From: Elysia chlorotica
Lineage: Eukaryota; Mollusca; Gastropoda; Plakobranchidae
Direction of reading: 5' to 3'
Assembly (NCBI GenBank): GCA_003991915.1
Contig: RQTK01000181.1
Coordinates: 397,003-461,002 of the forward strand
Length of the DNA: 64,000 nucleotides
The notes below the pieces were generated by a model that did no database searches, was not told where the DNA came from, and saw only the letters and a program-made list of their open reading frames with translations. Positions 11,157 to 22,846 of this stretch are shown one piece after another; position 1 is the first letter of the stretch, and every line of letters starts with the position of its first letter. A program made the position numbers and the translations under genes.

Positions 11157-12747
11157 CTTCGTTCGTGAGGCGCGCAGGACCCTTAACAAATGGCGGAAAG
11201 ATGCGAACACAGAGGACGAGAAAAAATCATCCGTGGATGGTAGTCCCCCACGCCTGAATAACCACGTCATGCAGACCTGTCTGGCCAAGGCAGCCTGTAG
11301 AAACAAATGTAGGGAAGATGAAGAGATGCGGTGCCTTCTTACCAGATCCCCTTGCCAACACAGATCTGTGTATAGCGGCACTTATGACAAGTGTGCAATC
11401 AACGCAATCACACGTGAGGACCAAACAATGGAAATAAGTCACTTGAGCTCCAAAATAACGAGGTGCTTTTATAACGACACACGCGGTAGTGAGGGTGAAA
11501 CAGGAGGTATGTCGTGTTATCATAGGATGAACTATGATCAGCTCTTTTCCAAAGCTTTGTCATATTCGGACCCAGAAATAAATTGCCAATTGGGGAATAA
11601 AGAGGAAGGCAAACTGTGCCGATTTCTTGCCAAGACCCATTATATGAAAAATATTTTGGGACATGATAAAATGGGTAAAGGCCAGCAGGAATTGTTAATT
11701 TCTTGTGTAAGAAAGACGAATGGTGTAACAATATCAAGCAACGGATTCCGAAAGCAGTGCTGCATAAACAAAAGGTTAAGTTTACCCAACTTCTTTATCA
11801 ATTCGGAACCTTTAATGCCATTGTTCCAAAACAGAAAACATCAGGTAATGACAGAAGCAAGCAGACCACAAAAAACTCTGAACACCAACACGGTACTTTT
11901 CAATGAAGAAAATAGTTTGGAAAATGTAGAAAATCAGTATGCGACGAGAAATAAGAGTGTAAGAGTCCAATTTCCAATCCCCCTTCCATCTTGCTCTTCA
12001 CAAACCATCAGAACCTATCTGGAGGAAAAATCCACAAATATCTCTTCTTCCACCCCAGAGACTTCTATTTCTACAGGCTCTGATCCTCAAAGTCGTTCGG
12101 CGGAGAGACCGAAACGAAGGAAAAAGCAAATCAGCTCTAGATCTATGTCACAAAGACCAGGTTCTTTGAAGCTAAAACGACAAAAGGACCGGAAATCTCG
12201 ACAGAGAGCAGAGCCACAAAAACATTCCAACTCTTATATCATCTTTCCTAGATTTCGAAGCCGCGGCTCAAGGGCCCAATTTTCTCCCTCCATTACAAAT
12301 AGCGTTGACTCGAAGGACTCGACCCGTAGCCCCTGCGCGCTACGGACTTCCTCCAATGAAAGGATACTGGAGCTTCTCCCTCAGGGCTCAGCGAGTCAGC
12401 TTTTGCCACCGGCAGAAAATTTAGGCACCAACGGTACCATAACTCCCATGCGTCAAAATTGTTCGCAACCTTTGGGCATCAAAAACCTCGACATGATCCG
12501 GACGCTCTTTGTTGTGTTCGTGTGTATGGCCGTGTTTATGTCGCCATACATGGTGACTACCATGGCCGACGTCCACGACAGGTGGTCAGCTCTCGTTCAC
12601 TGCGCATGTTCCTACCTGGCTGTTGTAAACAACGCCATCAACTGGATGCTGTACGGCATGCTCAACTCCAGCTTCCGGGCTGGCTATAGGAAAGTGATGC
12701 TTGATCTGTGTGCCAGACGTGGAAGGGTTTTACAGACCACTGTGTAG
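11157..12747 (+). CDS. GPCR last exon: giant ICL3, TM6, TM7, short tail
   Basis: 1591-bp terminal exon from CTCTACAG to the TAG at 12745. It completes a Ser codon (AG plus C) and reads FVREARRTLNKW, then about 440 residues of hydrophilic third intracellular loop rich in Ser, Thr, Lys and Arg (a basic stretch RRKKQ near 12115). TM6 follows from about 12490 (MIRTLFVVFVCMAVFMSPYM), then TM7 and a short tail after SSFRAGYRKVM. The usual CWxP of TM6 reads FMSP, so the toggle Trp is missing. NPxxY of TM7 reads NWMLY. Both depart from typical class A receptors, though melatonin receptors also lack the TM7 proline (NAIIY). The loop is far longer than the 20-30 residues usual in melatonin receptors and carries many potential phosphorylation sites. 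No frameshift or internal stop is seen. Confidence 0.9.
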
Positions 12748-12990
12748 ACACTGTGTTAAAACGTAAGGAGTGTCTAATGTGGTATACTGTCTACAGCATA
12801 CTTTGTGATGGACAAGACAATACGATACCGGATGGTATGACGCCCTTGAGGCGTGGGGTTTGTGATCAATCACCGCCTCTACCGTTACGTGGTGCTTGGA
12901 CTGTGTGCTAAGTGTAGAGGAATACTATAGAACATCGCCTGGGCTTAAGGAAATGTTTGTTTGATCATTTGTTTGTTGCTTTACTTCAAA

Positions 12991-13135
12991 GATCAACGCT
13001 ATATAGGCTATGTAGCGGATGGCTCCCAAGACTTTAAGTGCTACCATATTGAGACAATGTGGAGGTACCATGAATCTTGTCTCATCCAGTCACAGTATAC
13101 TGACATCAATCCAACCAGCAGGGGGTGCAACCATA
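12991..13135 (-). repeat. Diverged SINE copy
   Basis: Reverse copy: GCTATATAGGCTATGTAG, a diverged centre, then CAGTATACTGACATCAATCC and AACCAGCAGG. It starts about 245 bases after the GPCR stop and may lie in the 3'UTR. An ATTAAA at 13138 is a weak poly(A) candidate. Confidence 0.75.
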
Positions 13136-13410
13136 CAATTAAATTTCGATTGATTGTGGAAATTCTTTCGATTGGAGACCAAAGCGCTGTCACTTGTACC
13201 AGGTCGTTTCCCAGTTTGAGAGATCAAACCACAAAAATTGGCTAGTGTAGTATGCACCCGGCGATACCGAATGCCATAAGGCCCCTTAAAGCAATGGGTT
13301 TCCTGTTGGCTCATTATCTTAGTATAATTATGTAGAATAGAACTATAATTGCTAATTGGCTCTGTAAGTCTAGAATAGAGCTATGATTGGACACCAGTGG
13401 AGCCTCATTT

Positions 13411-13742
13411 ACCTATCGTCTGCTGTCTCGTGTGTGTCAGACGTCAGTCTTGGGGTATGTCCACAATATAGCCTAAATAGTGCTAAACGTTGGACGTTAA
13501 AACCAACTCAACTACAACTGCTACCTATCGTCTCCTGTGTCGTGTGTATCAGAAGTCAGTCTTGGGGCCCGTCCACAATATAACCTAAATAGTGCTGAAG
13601 TCGGACATTAAAACCACTCAACTACAACTGCTACCTATCGTCTCTTATTTCGTGTGTGTCAGACGTCAGTCTTGGGGTCCGTCAACAATATAGCCTAAAT
13701 AGTGCTGAAGTTGGACGTTAAACCTACTCAACTAAAACTAGT
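13411..13742 (+). repeat. Tandem array of three SINE tails (~110-bp unit)
   Basis: Units begin ACCTATCGTCT at 13411, 13523 and 13633, with a fourth start near 13742. Each carries GTGTGTCAGACGTCAGTCTT, GTCCACAATATAGCC and GTTGGACGTTAAA. This is the SINE 3' half amplified head to tail without its tRNA-like head. Confidence 0.88.
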
Positions 13743-13936
13743 TCCTATCGTCTACGTTTTTGCTAAAGGCCCAGTTACTGCAAGGTTTCTAATGTTTAAC
13801 AACCGAGCGAGTGTTCATTTCGGTGTAATGGAGCGTTTGGGCACCAAATGGCTAATCAATACTGCTATGGTCTGATGAGCGGGAAGCAAAGGTTTGGAAT
13901 CGAAATTCGGGTGGTGCATCCGTCCCAATATAATGT

Positions 13937-14178
13937 GGGGGGCCCGGTGGCCCTGGAGTAGAACATCGGCTTCCGAAAGGTCCATGGTTCGAGCCCTGGC
14001 GATTTCGCTCCCTACTGGTTGGGTCGGTGTCAGTTTAATGTGACCGGCTGAGACATGAGTTATGTATCCCCGCCCTGTCTCGTGTGTGGCAGCACATACA
14101 ATTGTCAGACGTCAGTCTTGGGGTCCGTCCACAATATAGCATCCTATATAGTGCTGATGTTGGACGTTAAACCAATTC

Positions 14179-14248
<70 letters not shown>
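13937..14248 (+). repeat. Full-length tRNA-derived SINE with (CAA)n tail
   Basis: Best copy in the window. The head starts GGGGCCCGGTGGCCCTGGAG and has a B-box-like GGTTCGAGCCC. It continues CTACTGGTTGGGTCGGTGTC, the body GTGTGTGGCAGCACATA, GTCAGACGTCAGTCTTGGGG, and the tail GTTGGACGTTAAACC. It ends in about 23 CAA triplets (14178-14247). Pol III internal-promoter SINEs with conserved central domains are known in gastropods. Assignment to a named family would need a library search. Confidence 0.9.
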
Positions 14249-15489
14249 TATAAGGTTCCTCAAACAAACCTACATTTTCATCAATTCGCTTGTTTTATCT
14301 AATAATATGTTAATATGTTCAGATATGGTATTATCCCGCCATTAACGTGAACACTCATTGTTTACTCATACGAATCAATACATTCCATTATCCAGATTAT
14401 TTTGTGTTCACCCGTTACAGATCTGCAGGCGTACATTCACCCTGTGTTCATCCCAAGCCCACTCTCAAGGCTAAAGTGAGGGCTTCCATGCTCTTTGAAA
14501 GTATAATCTTAACCTGAATAATTTTAAACATGTTAACAAAATGCTTAGAATTAGAAACATCCAGTACAAAGGACGCTTTTAATTATATCCTTTTGGCCAG
14601 TACTGCCAAGATGTAGAGTATGATAACTGTTGTTTACTTTTTTTGGGTTCCAGCATATAACTTACAAACATACCCAATATTTCATGTCTTTAAGAAAACG
14701 TCATTCCCTAAGTTACATTCAGACGTTTGTTATGCCAACTATTTGTTTTGTACATCAAACAAGATTTCGTGACATGCGTTGTTAAAATAATGGTTTCATC
14801 TTTTGATATAATATAAACCTGAAGTATTTTAGAAATGAGATTCACGATACTGTGGTGAGTTTGTTCAGTACATCATTTAAACATAATTTACCTTATCAAT
14901 TTACACAGCTTCTTCCTATTAGATTTATATCTATTGTTACCATTATTTGTAAAGCATAATGTTTTTAATTGCATAATACTGTTTATTTTTCGTTGCTTTA
15001 ATGATGCCTTGTAAACTTCGTCCAATATTTGTTTTCATATAATGAGCTAGAGACAGATAGACAGAGAGAGAAAAAGAGGCGAGGAAGGACTACGAGAAAG
15101 AGGGAGACAGAAAAAGAGAGAATACAGAATACAAAATACAGAATTCTTCATTCGTCTCTCAGAGGTTATTAAAATAACACTTCATACAAAAGACGAAATC
15201 AAAAAGTTAACATCGATAAAAAAATAAAAACGAAAGCAAGATTTTGACATGAATGTCAGCAATATTAAACATTATACATAAATTATAGCACAATATCACA
15301 GCTCTAGTTACTGAATGTATGTTTATGGAAAATCTCATGATATGTGAACATATAAATCAAACATAATAAATTATACACGTACAAAAATGAATGAGTAAAT
15401 ATAAACACAGATACTATTAAATAGAACTATTCTGGTTAAGAGTGGATTTAAAAGGGTTTCTGTGTTGTAAATAATCATTATAATAAATA
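14249..15489. other. Intergenic, no feature seen
   Basis: AT-rich sequence with a short GA-rich patch (15040-15125). I see no exon, RNA or repeat structure worth naming. Confidence 0.6.
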
Positions 15490-16425
15490 TGTTCATTTTT
15501 CAAAGATGTGGGTGTAAGCAAAAAAGAATTTCTGTATCTGTTGGTTCTGGCCCTTGACATCCTAAATCTTCCACCCTGTAAAAGTCTACTGTCGAATACG
15601 TCATGGAGAGGATGTGCCTTGTCGTCGAGTATCTGTTTCGTCTTGTTCTCAGTGCCTTGCTCACAAAGTGTGTCAACATTGTCTTGTCGCCTCTCAACCG
15701 CCCACCTGCTTTAGTGATAATTTTGTTTAACTTGTCTCTGTTCTATTTTGTCAAATTTCCACCCCAATATGAGATGCCACTGGTCAGAGCGCTGGTTAGA
15801 ATGGATGTGTACAATACTTGTAACAACTTTTCGTGGTCATTAAAAGATATACGTTTTCTCAAGCAGCACATGCGTGGTCTAAGATTTTAATAGTATTACC
15901 TGTGTCTTGAAACAAATTAAGTTTTCTATCAAGAACTATACCAAGCATACGCGCTCTTCTATCTTATCATGTATAACTATATTGTTTATCAAGCTTTGGG
16001 ATTTCCTTTTGTTTTATTGATATTCAAAATGAGATAGTTGCGCTCACACAATCAACAAAAGTATCAATATCTTCCACAAAATCAGTGTTATTGTCATTAG
16101 TAATTAGGCCAGTCACTATAGTGTCATCGGCGTATTTATCAGCGATGCGGTTGGTGTGTGGCGGCCTACAGTCTGACGTGTAAATAGAGAAAAGAAAATG
16201 TGTAAACAACGTGCCTTATGGTGTCCCTGTGTTTACCATAATAATGTCTGATATAGTGGAAGGGCCAAGTCTTACTAGCTGATGTGGAGAGGTCAGGTAG
16301 TCGACTGTCCAAAGAATTGTGGATGGGAAAATAGTTATTATAAGAAATAAGTTTGTCATAAGGTAAAATAGATAATATTGTGTTAAAAGCTCTGGAAATT
16401 GTGGAGGGCGAACGAAAGAACATGT
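15490..16425 (-). pseudogene. Decayed non-LTR retrotransposon reverse transcriptase
   Basis: Read on the minus strand, the pieces occur in reverse-transcriptase order. First comes RAFNTI near 16380. Then LVRLGPSTIS and NTGTP-stop-G, where TAA at 16216-16218 replaces a codon of the family's PQG motif. Then HFLFSIYTSDCRP and the catalytic KYADDTIVTGLI (YADDT at 16120-16134). Near 15600-15530 the C-terminal RARTNRYRNSF appears, typical of the 3' end of this LINE type. Frameshifts separate the parts. It resembles CR1/Rex-like elements by motif memory. No endonuclease domain is seen upstream. It would have encoded a cDNA-synthesising enzyme but is clearly inactive. Confidence 0.82.
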
Positions 16426-16519
16426 TTTTTTTTTCCTAAAGAGAGCAAAATCAATATTTTTAAAAACAGAAAATATTGTTCAGAAAGAGAGAGAGGGAGG
16501 GCGAGAAAAAGAGACAGAA

Positions 16520-16564
<45 letters not shown>

Positions 16565-17009
16565 AAGAGGTGTAAAGAGAAATAAAAAAATCTCTTCATT
16601 ATTTTAAGAAAATGGAGGAAAATAGATGACACAATTAAAAGTCATGCGTCACAAATGTTTTTGTTGAAGTTTTTTCACCACTAAAAAAAAAAAATTAAAA
16701 TTCTAATATATATACATCAAACACGTGACATTGTTGTTTTTTCTATTTATGTGTGCGTGTGTTTTTCTGTAAAAACACATTTGTGTGTGTGTGTATATTT
16801 GTTTATATAAATTCCATTTTTAAAAGAATGTCTAGATTTTGAAAGGCTGTCAATAGTGTATTTAAGGTACCGTAAATATTTTTGCCTTTGTGTCTACAAA
16901 CTGCTGGAAGGAGTCATTACTTCGAAAATTTGCGTTCTCTAAAAAATTAGTACTTTTTCATATTTAAATTCCTGCATAGAAACTTTATTGCTGCTGGTGG
17001 TGGTCGTCG

Positions 17010-17079
<70 letters not shown>

Positions 17080-17655
17080 GCTGTTGCTGCTGCTTTTTTT
17101 AAAAACTAGAATAGTCCACGTAAATCAAAATTTCAGAGTTGATTTTGCTAAATACTAGGTATACGATTGTTGTTGTTTTTTGTTGTTTGTTGCTGTTATT
17201 GTTATTGTTGTTTTTTTGTCGTTGTTTTTTGAAGAATCACAATTTAGATATAATATATTTTAATCAATTCTGGGGTATGCGTCATGGTGCAGGATTCAGG
17301 CATGCATTATATGGTTTGAGACCCTCAAATCAATTATTTTTTGCGCAAAGATTATTATGATTTAAATTATTTTACCAAATTTGACTTTGAGTCAAAGGGC
17401 GAAAATATATCTCGTTTTCCTACAGCTGTATTGTAATGGGTTTATTTTGGTGAATTGTCGAAAGTGGTAATTTTACTTATGTCGCTGATAGAAATAGATG
17501 GAGAGTATTATATAACAAGATATCGAGAGCTCTCTGGTGAACAATAATGTACATACGACTGAGCCATGGTCATATAAAACCACATAAACGGAAAATAAAA
17601 ATCACCGAAGCAGTTCTTAACATTTATCTTAATTGAGAAATCTGAATTAAACAAC
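16426..17655. other. Intergenic with GA and GTT microsatellites
   Basis: Contains a GA tract (about 16490-16562), a GT-rich patch (16740-16795), a pure (GTT)n run (about 17010-17081) and T/G-rich triplets near 17165-17230. No gene is seen. Confidence 0.85.
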
Positions 17656-17667
17656 GCAGAGAGCGAG

Positions 17668-17713
<46 letters not shown>

Positions 17714-17949
17714 GGGATTGAGAAAAAGAGGAGAAAGACAAATTGAGGAGAGATAGAGAAAAAGAAATGGAGAGTGGAGGGAAAGAGAGAAAGGGAGAGA
17801 GGCATGGAGAGAGATCGAGATTTGAAGAAAAGAGAGAAATGGGGAGAGACATAGAAAGAGATAGAGAGTGGATGGAAAGAGAGGCAGAAAGAAAGAGAGA
17901 CAGAAAGAGGGAGACAGAAAGAGAGAAACAGAGAGAAGGAGAGAGAGAA

Positions 17950-17991
<42 letters not shown>

Positions 17992-17993
17992 AA
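17656..17993. repeat. GA-rich simple repeat, 340 bp
   Basis: Imperfect purine tract (GAGAGA, GAAAGAGA). The long Ser/Leu and Arg/Glu frames on both strands are translations of it. Confidence 0.95.
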
Positions 17994-18773
17994 GCAATTC
18001 AACCCTCGGACCTGTGTGTTGTGGTACTCTAAGTCACTGCTGGTGAACTGTCAGTCCGATTGTCCTTGTAAAGCTCAGTACAGCTCAGTGCTCTAATAAA
18101 ACTTCATTCGCCGAGAGTATTTTGTGGACTCCAAGTGGATTAATAGCTATCTCCTGGTGCGAATCCTATTGGCACAAAGCAACGTCCTACATTTTCATTA
18201 AAACTACCGTTTCGTTCCTTATCTATAATTTAAGCACCCAATCGCACCGCACGATTTCACAGGCGGCAGACATGCAGGCTTCATTCCCCGCTATCGAAAT
18301 AGCATCGCGATAGTAACAAAAACTACTGTAAGCTTAGAGAGTAATCCCTTGTTTTATTGAGAAGTCCTTGAAAATTTTTTTTTATATAAATCTTCTAATG
18401 AGACACGTGAACTGTCAACATTCTCAATAGCTCAAAATAACTGTTCAACACTTTCAAAACTAATCATTAAGCTTAGGAAAAGTAATACGTTGGTCAAGGT
18501 TCCATTATCCATGTACCCTGTGAAAAAGCGTAAAGAATAAGCCTTTATTTCGAGCTATGTAACGACTAAACACTGTGGGCCTACTGTAGCCTGTAGGTAC
18601 ATTCTATTGACACATGAATGACAATATTATCTTATTGTTCAAAATGGATCAAAGCTAAAATAAATTAATATGTTAGGGCTGGCCTTGGCGGTACTAGTCC
18701 TGATAGTCCTGCTGATTATCATGAGAATAATGATGATGACAATAAAGATAAAAGAAATAATAACAATAGTAAA

Positions 18774-18804
<31 letters not shown>

Positions 18805-19727
18805 TTCCTTCTGTACACAAACAACGGACATTCCTAGCGTGATGCTACAGCTTAGGACTTTAAAGTTGTTGTTCTGTTTTTTTAGTTTCTAAATAAAAGA
18901 AAGAGAAAAATGTCTTATGCTATTAAAGTTTACAGCTTTCCTAGCTAATGAGCCACCCTGGGGTTGGATAAATTTACAAAGAAAAAAAGTATGGCCTGAA
19001 GCAATTGACTTCACATTGTACAAACAGCTTTAAGGCTATTTTTAGTCCACATGGCGTAAACAGCGTCTGTTAATTTTTCGTTCAATTGAGCGTTACTTCT
19101 TTTGTCTCACGAACTGTCTTAAAACATGCCCTGTAACTGCGTTCCGTAAATCTTAAAAAACTCACATTTCTTATTACAGACAACATAAACGAAACAACAA
19201 CAACAACAATAACAACAACAGTAATAAACAAACAAAGACTAGTTTACTGAAGGGACAACCATCGGTTAGCCTATCTTCAAAAAATTAGTCCTCGTTTCTT
19301 CAACAGACTCTGGTGTGAAAAAGATTTTGACCAACGGCTATGGCATCTAAAACATAGTTAGCTAGGCGCCTTGATTTGCTTTCTCTTTGAATTTACTTTC
19401 TAGACCATGTCATAATCTATCTGATTTGATTTAAGGAGAGCCCATGCATTGCAACCAAACATCAGCATTTTGATGCCGCAGTTTACCAAAACTAAGTAAT
19501 GATACTATTGGTATGTTTTGTTATGGGCCTCATATTTTGCTGTCATTGTTTTGTTTTTCAAAATACCGAGGTCGATGTTAAATAAAAAGCCCTTGGGTCT
19601 TCAAATAGATCATTAAACAAGAGATCTTTTAAATGCAGCTCAAAGACGGTAATGGTTGTTTCTTGAGAGGTTGAAGCCCCTTCTATTCGAAAATATTTGG
19701 AAAGATTATCGTATTCAGTGGCAAATC
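17994..19727. other. Intergenic, little structure
   Basis: Unremarkable AT-rich DNA with an (AAT)n run at 18776-18802 and CAA-rich triplets near 19195-19220. A moderately GC stretch at 18000-18120 ends in AATAAA near 18093, but no coding exon with consistent splice sites was found. Confidence 0.55.
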
Positions 19728-20650
19728 CCAAGACTGTCGTCTGACTTGTTTAAGTGCTGAGACAAACAGACAGGGCAGTGATACCAGGACTACTGTCTCA
19801 GCAAATCAGATTATATTCACAATAACTCAACCAGAATGGAATTAAATTTGGCAAGTAAATACCATAGTAAATAACATAGAAAATAATATGTCCCGATAAG
19901 AAGCTCAATCACCTACGCCAGATCACCCCCACGAATACTAGCTCGTTAATGATGCTGTCCTATCACCTGCGCCAGATTGGTTGGACAAGGTGGATAAATA
20001 TTGTATGGAGCAGGACTGCTAATCGTCAAGTCCCTGGTGTTTTCCCTTACTCCACGGCCTTGCTTTCTATTCCTGTTTGGGGTCAGTGTCATTATAACGA
20101 GACCGCTTGAACCAGACGGTCTGATATATCGCGAGGTGACTTTCAGAAGTTTTTAATCTACACTTTTTATCGCTTTTAAGAAAAACGCCAATGGAAATAT
20201 TGGACTATTAAAAGTTTATGACTTGGCCATTAGTTCTAAAGTTTCTTTTACTTCCAGGCTGCCAATCCCTACATTTTTTCTTTTGATGATTATGATTCTT
20301 CTGTTTAGATAGAATATTTCCAATTTGACCAACCCTGAAAATATAACCTTTTGTTAAAGTTACCTTACTATATCCCAGGTCTATCTCTGTGTGGTAGGAC
20401 GTAAGGCGGTGCATCCAATGAAGATTAATCCTTCCTATGGTGATTTCGCATGCAACATTAAGCAGTTTAGACCCGTCCTGGGCTTGGCTTGGTGGTCATG
20501 CGGCATTAATTAAAGTTTGGAACCAGTTGTCATTTACAGTGGATGCTAATGATTAATTAAACAAATCAGACATCAGAACCGGGACCCATCCTCGACATAG
20601 CATAGGTGCTGATGTTAGACATAAAGATGCAAATAAACCGAGCCAACCAG
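19728..20650. repeat. Three old SINE fragments
   Basis: A diverged reverse body lies at 19728-19830 (GACAGGGCAGTGATACCAGG). A head/link remnant lies at about 19985-20115 (GGGGTCAGTGTCATTATAAC). A tail remnant lies at about 20565-20650 (GACATCAGAACC, GCTGATGTTAGACATAAA). Each is much more degraded than the copy at 13937. Confidence 0.55.
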
Positions 20651-21062
20651 TCATGTATTTGTTACTCTTAAATGCAGAGTACTCGAATAACAAAATGTGA
20701 TTGGGGGAAGGGTAAAAAGAAGGGGGGGGGGTCATCTCTGGTTAATTTCGCTTCCCCAAACATTTCATAGAATCATAATTCATGCCCTACGAAAATGAAG
20801 TAGATAGATAAGGAAATATGCACCTGCATCCAATCAAAGCTATATCCCAGGTTTACGGAGCCAAAGAGCGATCAGAAAAAAAACATGATCGTGTGCATCG
20901 CAAAGCTTTTAATATACGGATACGACAACTAAGTCCATTAAGCGATTCATTTGACACCAGCTGGAGATTGGATCCTGAATCCACTGCTCTCCAAGGTTAG
21001 TCATCTACTGACTTAATGTAAGGGAAATAACAATTTATTTGCTTTAAACTGTAGAATTACTT

Positions 21063-21292
21063 CCCTGTTCAGTACTCTATAAAGAGAGGGAGGAAGAGCT
21101 CTCGCCGTATAGGATCCCCCAGGGGAACCTAGGAGACATTAAACCCGGAGAGAGGGAGAGAATTCTCTCCCTCCCTCTATAGAGAATTTATCTCTATCTC
21201 TCTGTCTCTGTCTCTGTCTCTCTCTCCCTCTATCCTGGTTTTAACGTCTCCCAGGTGTCCCTGAGGAATCCCATACTGCGTACCCTGTTCAG
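21063..21292. mobile_element. Foldback (MITE-like) element with 10-bp flanking direct repeats
   Basis: Arms 21107-21156 and 21226-21276 are imperfect reverse complements (shared cores GGAGACATTAAACC and GGTTTTAACGTCTCC). They flank a purine/pyrimidine-rich centre with its own GAGAATTCTC palindrome. CCCTGTTCAG occurs directly on both outer sides (21063-21072 and 21283-21292), as a target-site duplication would. No open frame is present, so it would be non-autonomous. Confidence 0.72.
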
Positions 21293-21574
21293 ATAAACTT
21301 TTCTCCCTTTAGATACATTGAAATGTTACATGATACCGCTTACCAATGCTGAACAGTTAACAGCGTAAGCTATTACATTCCTTTTTATAAGGCTTAAAAT
21401 GTATTTTAAAATTAATGTTATTCTTAATTAAAAAAATCAATTATGTCTAGAAACACATCAAATAATTATTATGCACTCTGCATACATTAAATACAGTTAT
21501 CTACACAATTTGTAAATGTTTGTAGCTTCTTGTGTTGCTCACTTTAAGAAGATGAATTGTCCCAGTAGGATACA

Positions 21575-22640
21575 GCCACACATAATGAACTAGATTGTGA
21601 GTTGTATACTTAGTTGAGTGTTCATATCAGTAGGATATAGTCAAACATACTGAACTAGGGTGTGATTTATAGGATTATAACAAAACATACTGAACTAGGG
21701 TGTGATTTATAGGATAATAACAAAACATACTGAACTAGGATGTGAGTTGTAGGATAATAACAAAACATGTAGAACTAGGGTGTGAGTTGTAGGATAATAA
21801 CAAAACATATTGAACTAGGGTGTGATTTGTAGGATAATAACAAAACATACTGAACTAGGGTGTGATTCGTATGATAACAGTCAAACATACTGAACTAGGG
21901 TGTGATTTGTAGGACAACTGTCAAACATACTGAACTAGGGTGTGATTTGTAGGATAACTGTCAAACATACTGAACTAGAGTGTGAGTTGTAGGATAACAG
22001 TCAAACATACTGAACTAGGGTGTGATTTGTAGGATAACAGTCAAACATACTGAACTAGAGTGTGATTTGTAGGACAACTGTCAAACATACTGATCTAGGG
22101 TGTGAGTTGTAGGATAACTCAAACATACTGAACTAGAGTGTGATTTGTAGGATAACAGTCAAACATACTGAACTAGGGTGTGAGTTGTAGGATAATAGTG
22201 AAACATATTGAACTAGGGTGTGAGTTGTAGGATTATAACAAAACATACTGAACTAGGGTGTGGGTTGTAGGATTATAATAAAACATACTGAACTAGGGTG
22301 TGAGTTGTAGGATTATAACAAAACGTACTCAACTAGGGTGTGAATTGTAGGATTATAACAAAACATACTGAACTAGGGTGTGGGTTGTAGGATTATAACA
22401 AAACATACTGAACTAGGGTGTGAATTGTAGGATAACAGCCAAACATACTGAAAAGGGTGTGAGTTTTAAATACAAGATAGTGTTGTTTGAGCGCCCGTAT
22501 CAGCAGGATAGCCAAATAATTAAAATGAACTAGGGTGTGAGTTGTGGGATAATAACCAAACATACATATTAACTATTTACAGTTTCGGTTGAGTGTCCGT
22601 ACCAGCAGCATCAAGTCCAATATACTTAACTAGGCTGTAA
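21575..22640 (+). repeat. 40-bp minisatellite, over 20 copies
   Basis: Unit of 40 bases, typically TGTGATTTGTAGGATAATAA followed by CAAAACATACTGAACTAGGG. It is regular from about 21651 to 22440. Variants alternate ATAACA, ACAGTC and ACTGTC in one segment. The edge units (21575-21650 and 22440-22640) carry an extra block with TTGAGTGTTCATATCAG-like sequence, as if from a longer ancestral unit. There are no unique spacers, so it is not CRISPR-like. Confidence 0.95.
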
Positions 22641-22846
22641 GTTGTAGAAAAGAATTGCTTAGAACTAAAAAAATGTAGGAGCAAGTTCACGTCGTTCAGT
22701 TATCTTAGGGGTGCAGTAAGACTTTTTCAAGGAATTGGAACATTCAGTTAAAAGATAGGTGCCCCATGAAGGGGTTCACATTACAAAAAAAAAAATATAA
22801 ACAAATAAATAAAGGGCCATTAAATGTTCGAAGTTCGAGTCAAAGC

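Noticed and set aside
17508-18096. Long Ser/Leu and Arg/Glu frames (164, 116 and 117 codons)
   Set aside because: Products of the GA-rich simple repeat. The same explanation covers similar frames at 6190, 30201, 43750-44418, 50155 and 57996.
21575-22640. Regular short repeats resembling a CRISPR array
   Set aside because: The genome is eukaryotic, the 40-bp units are contiguous and there are no unique spacers.
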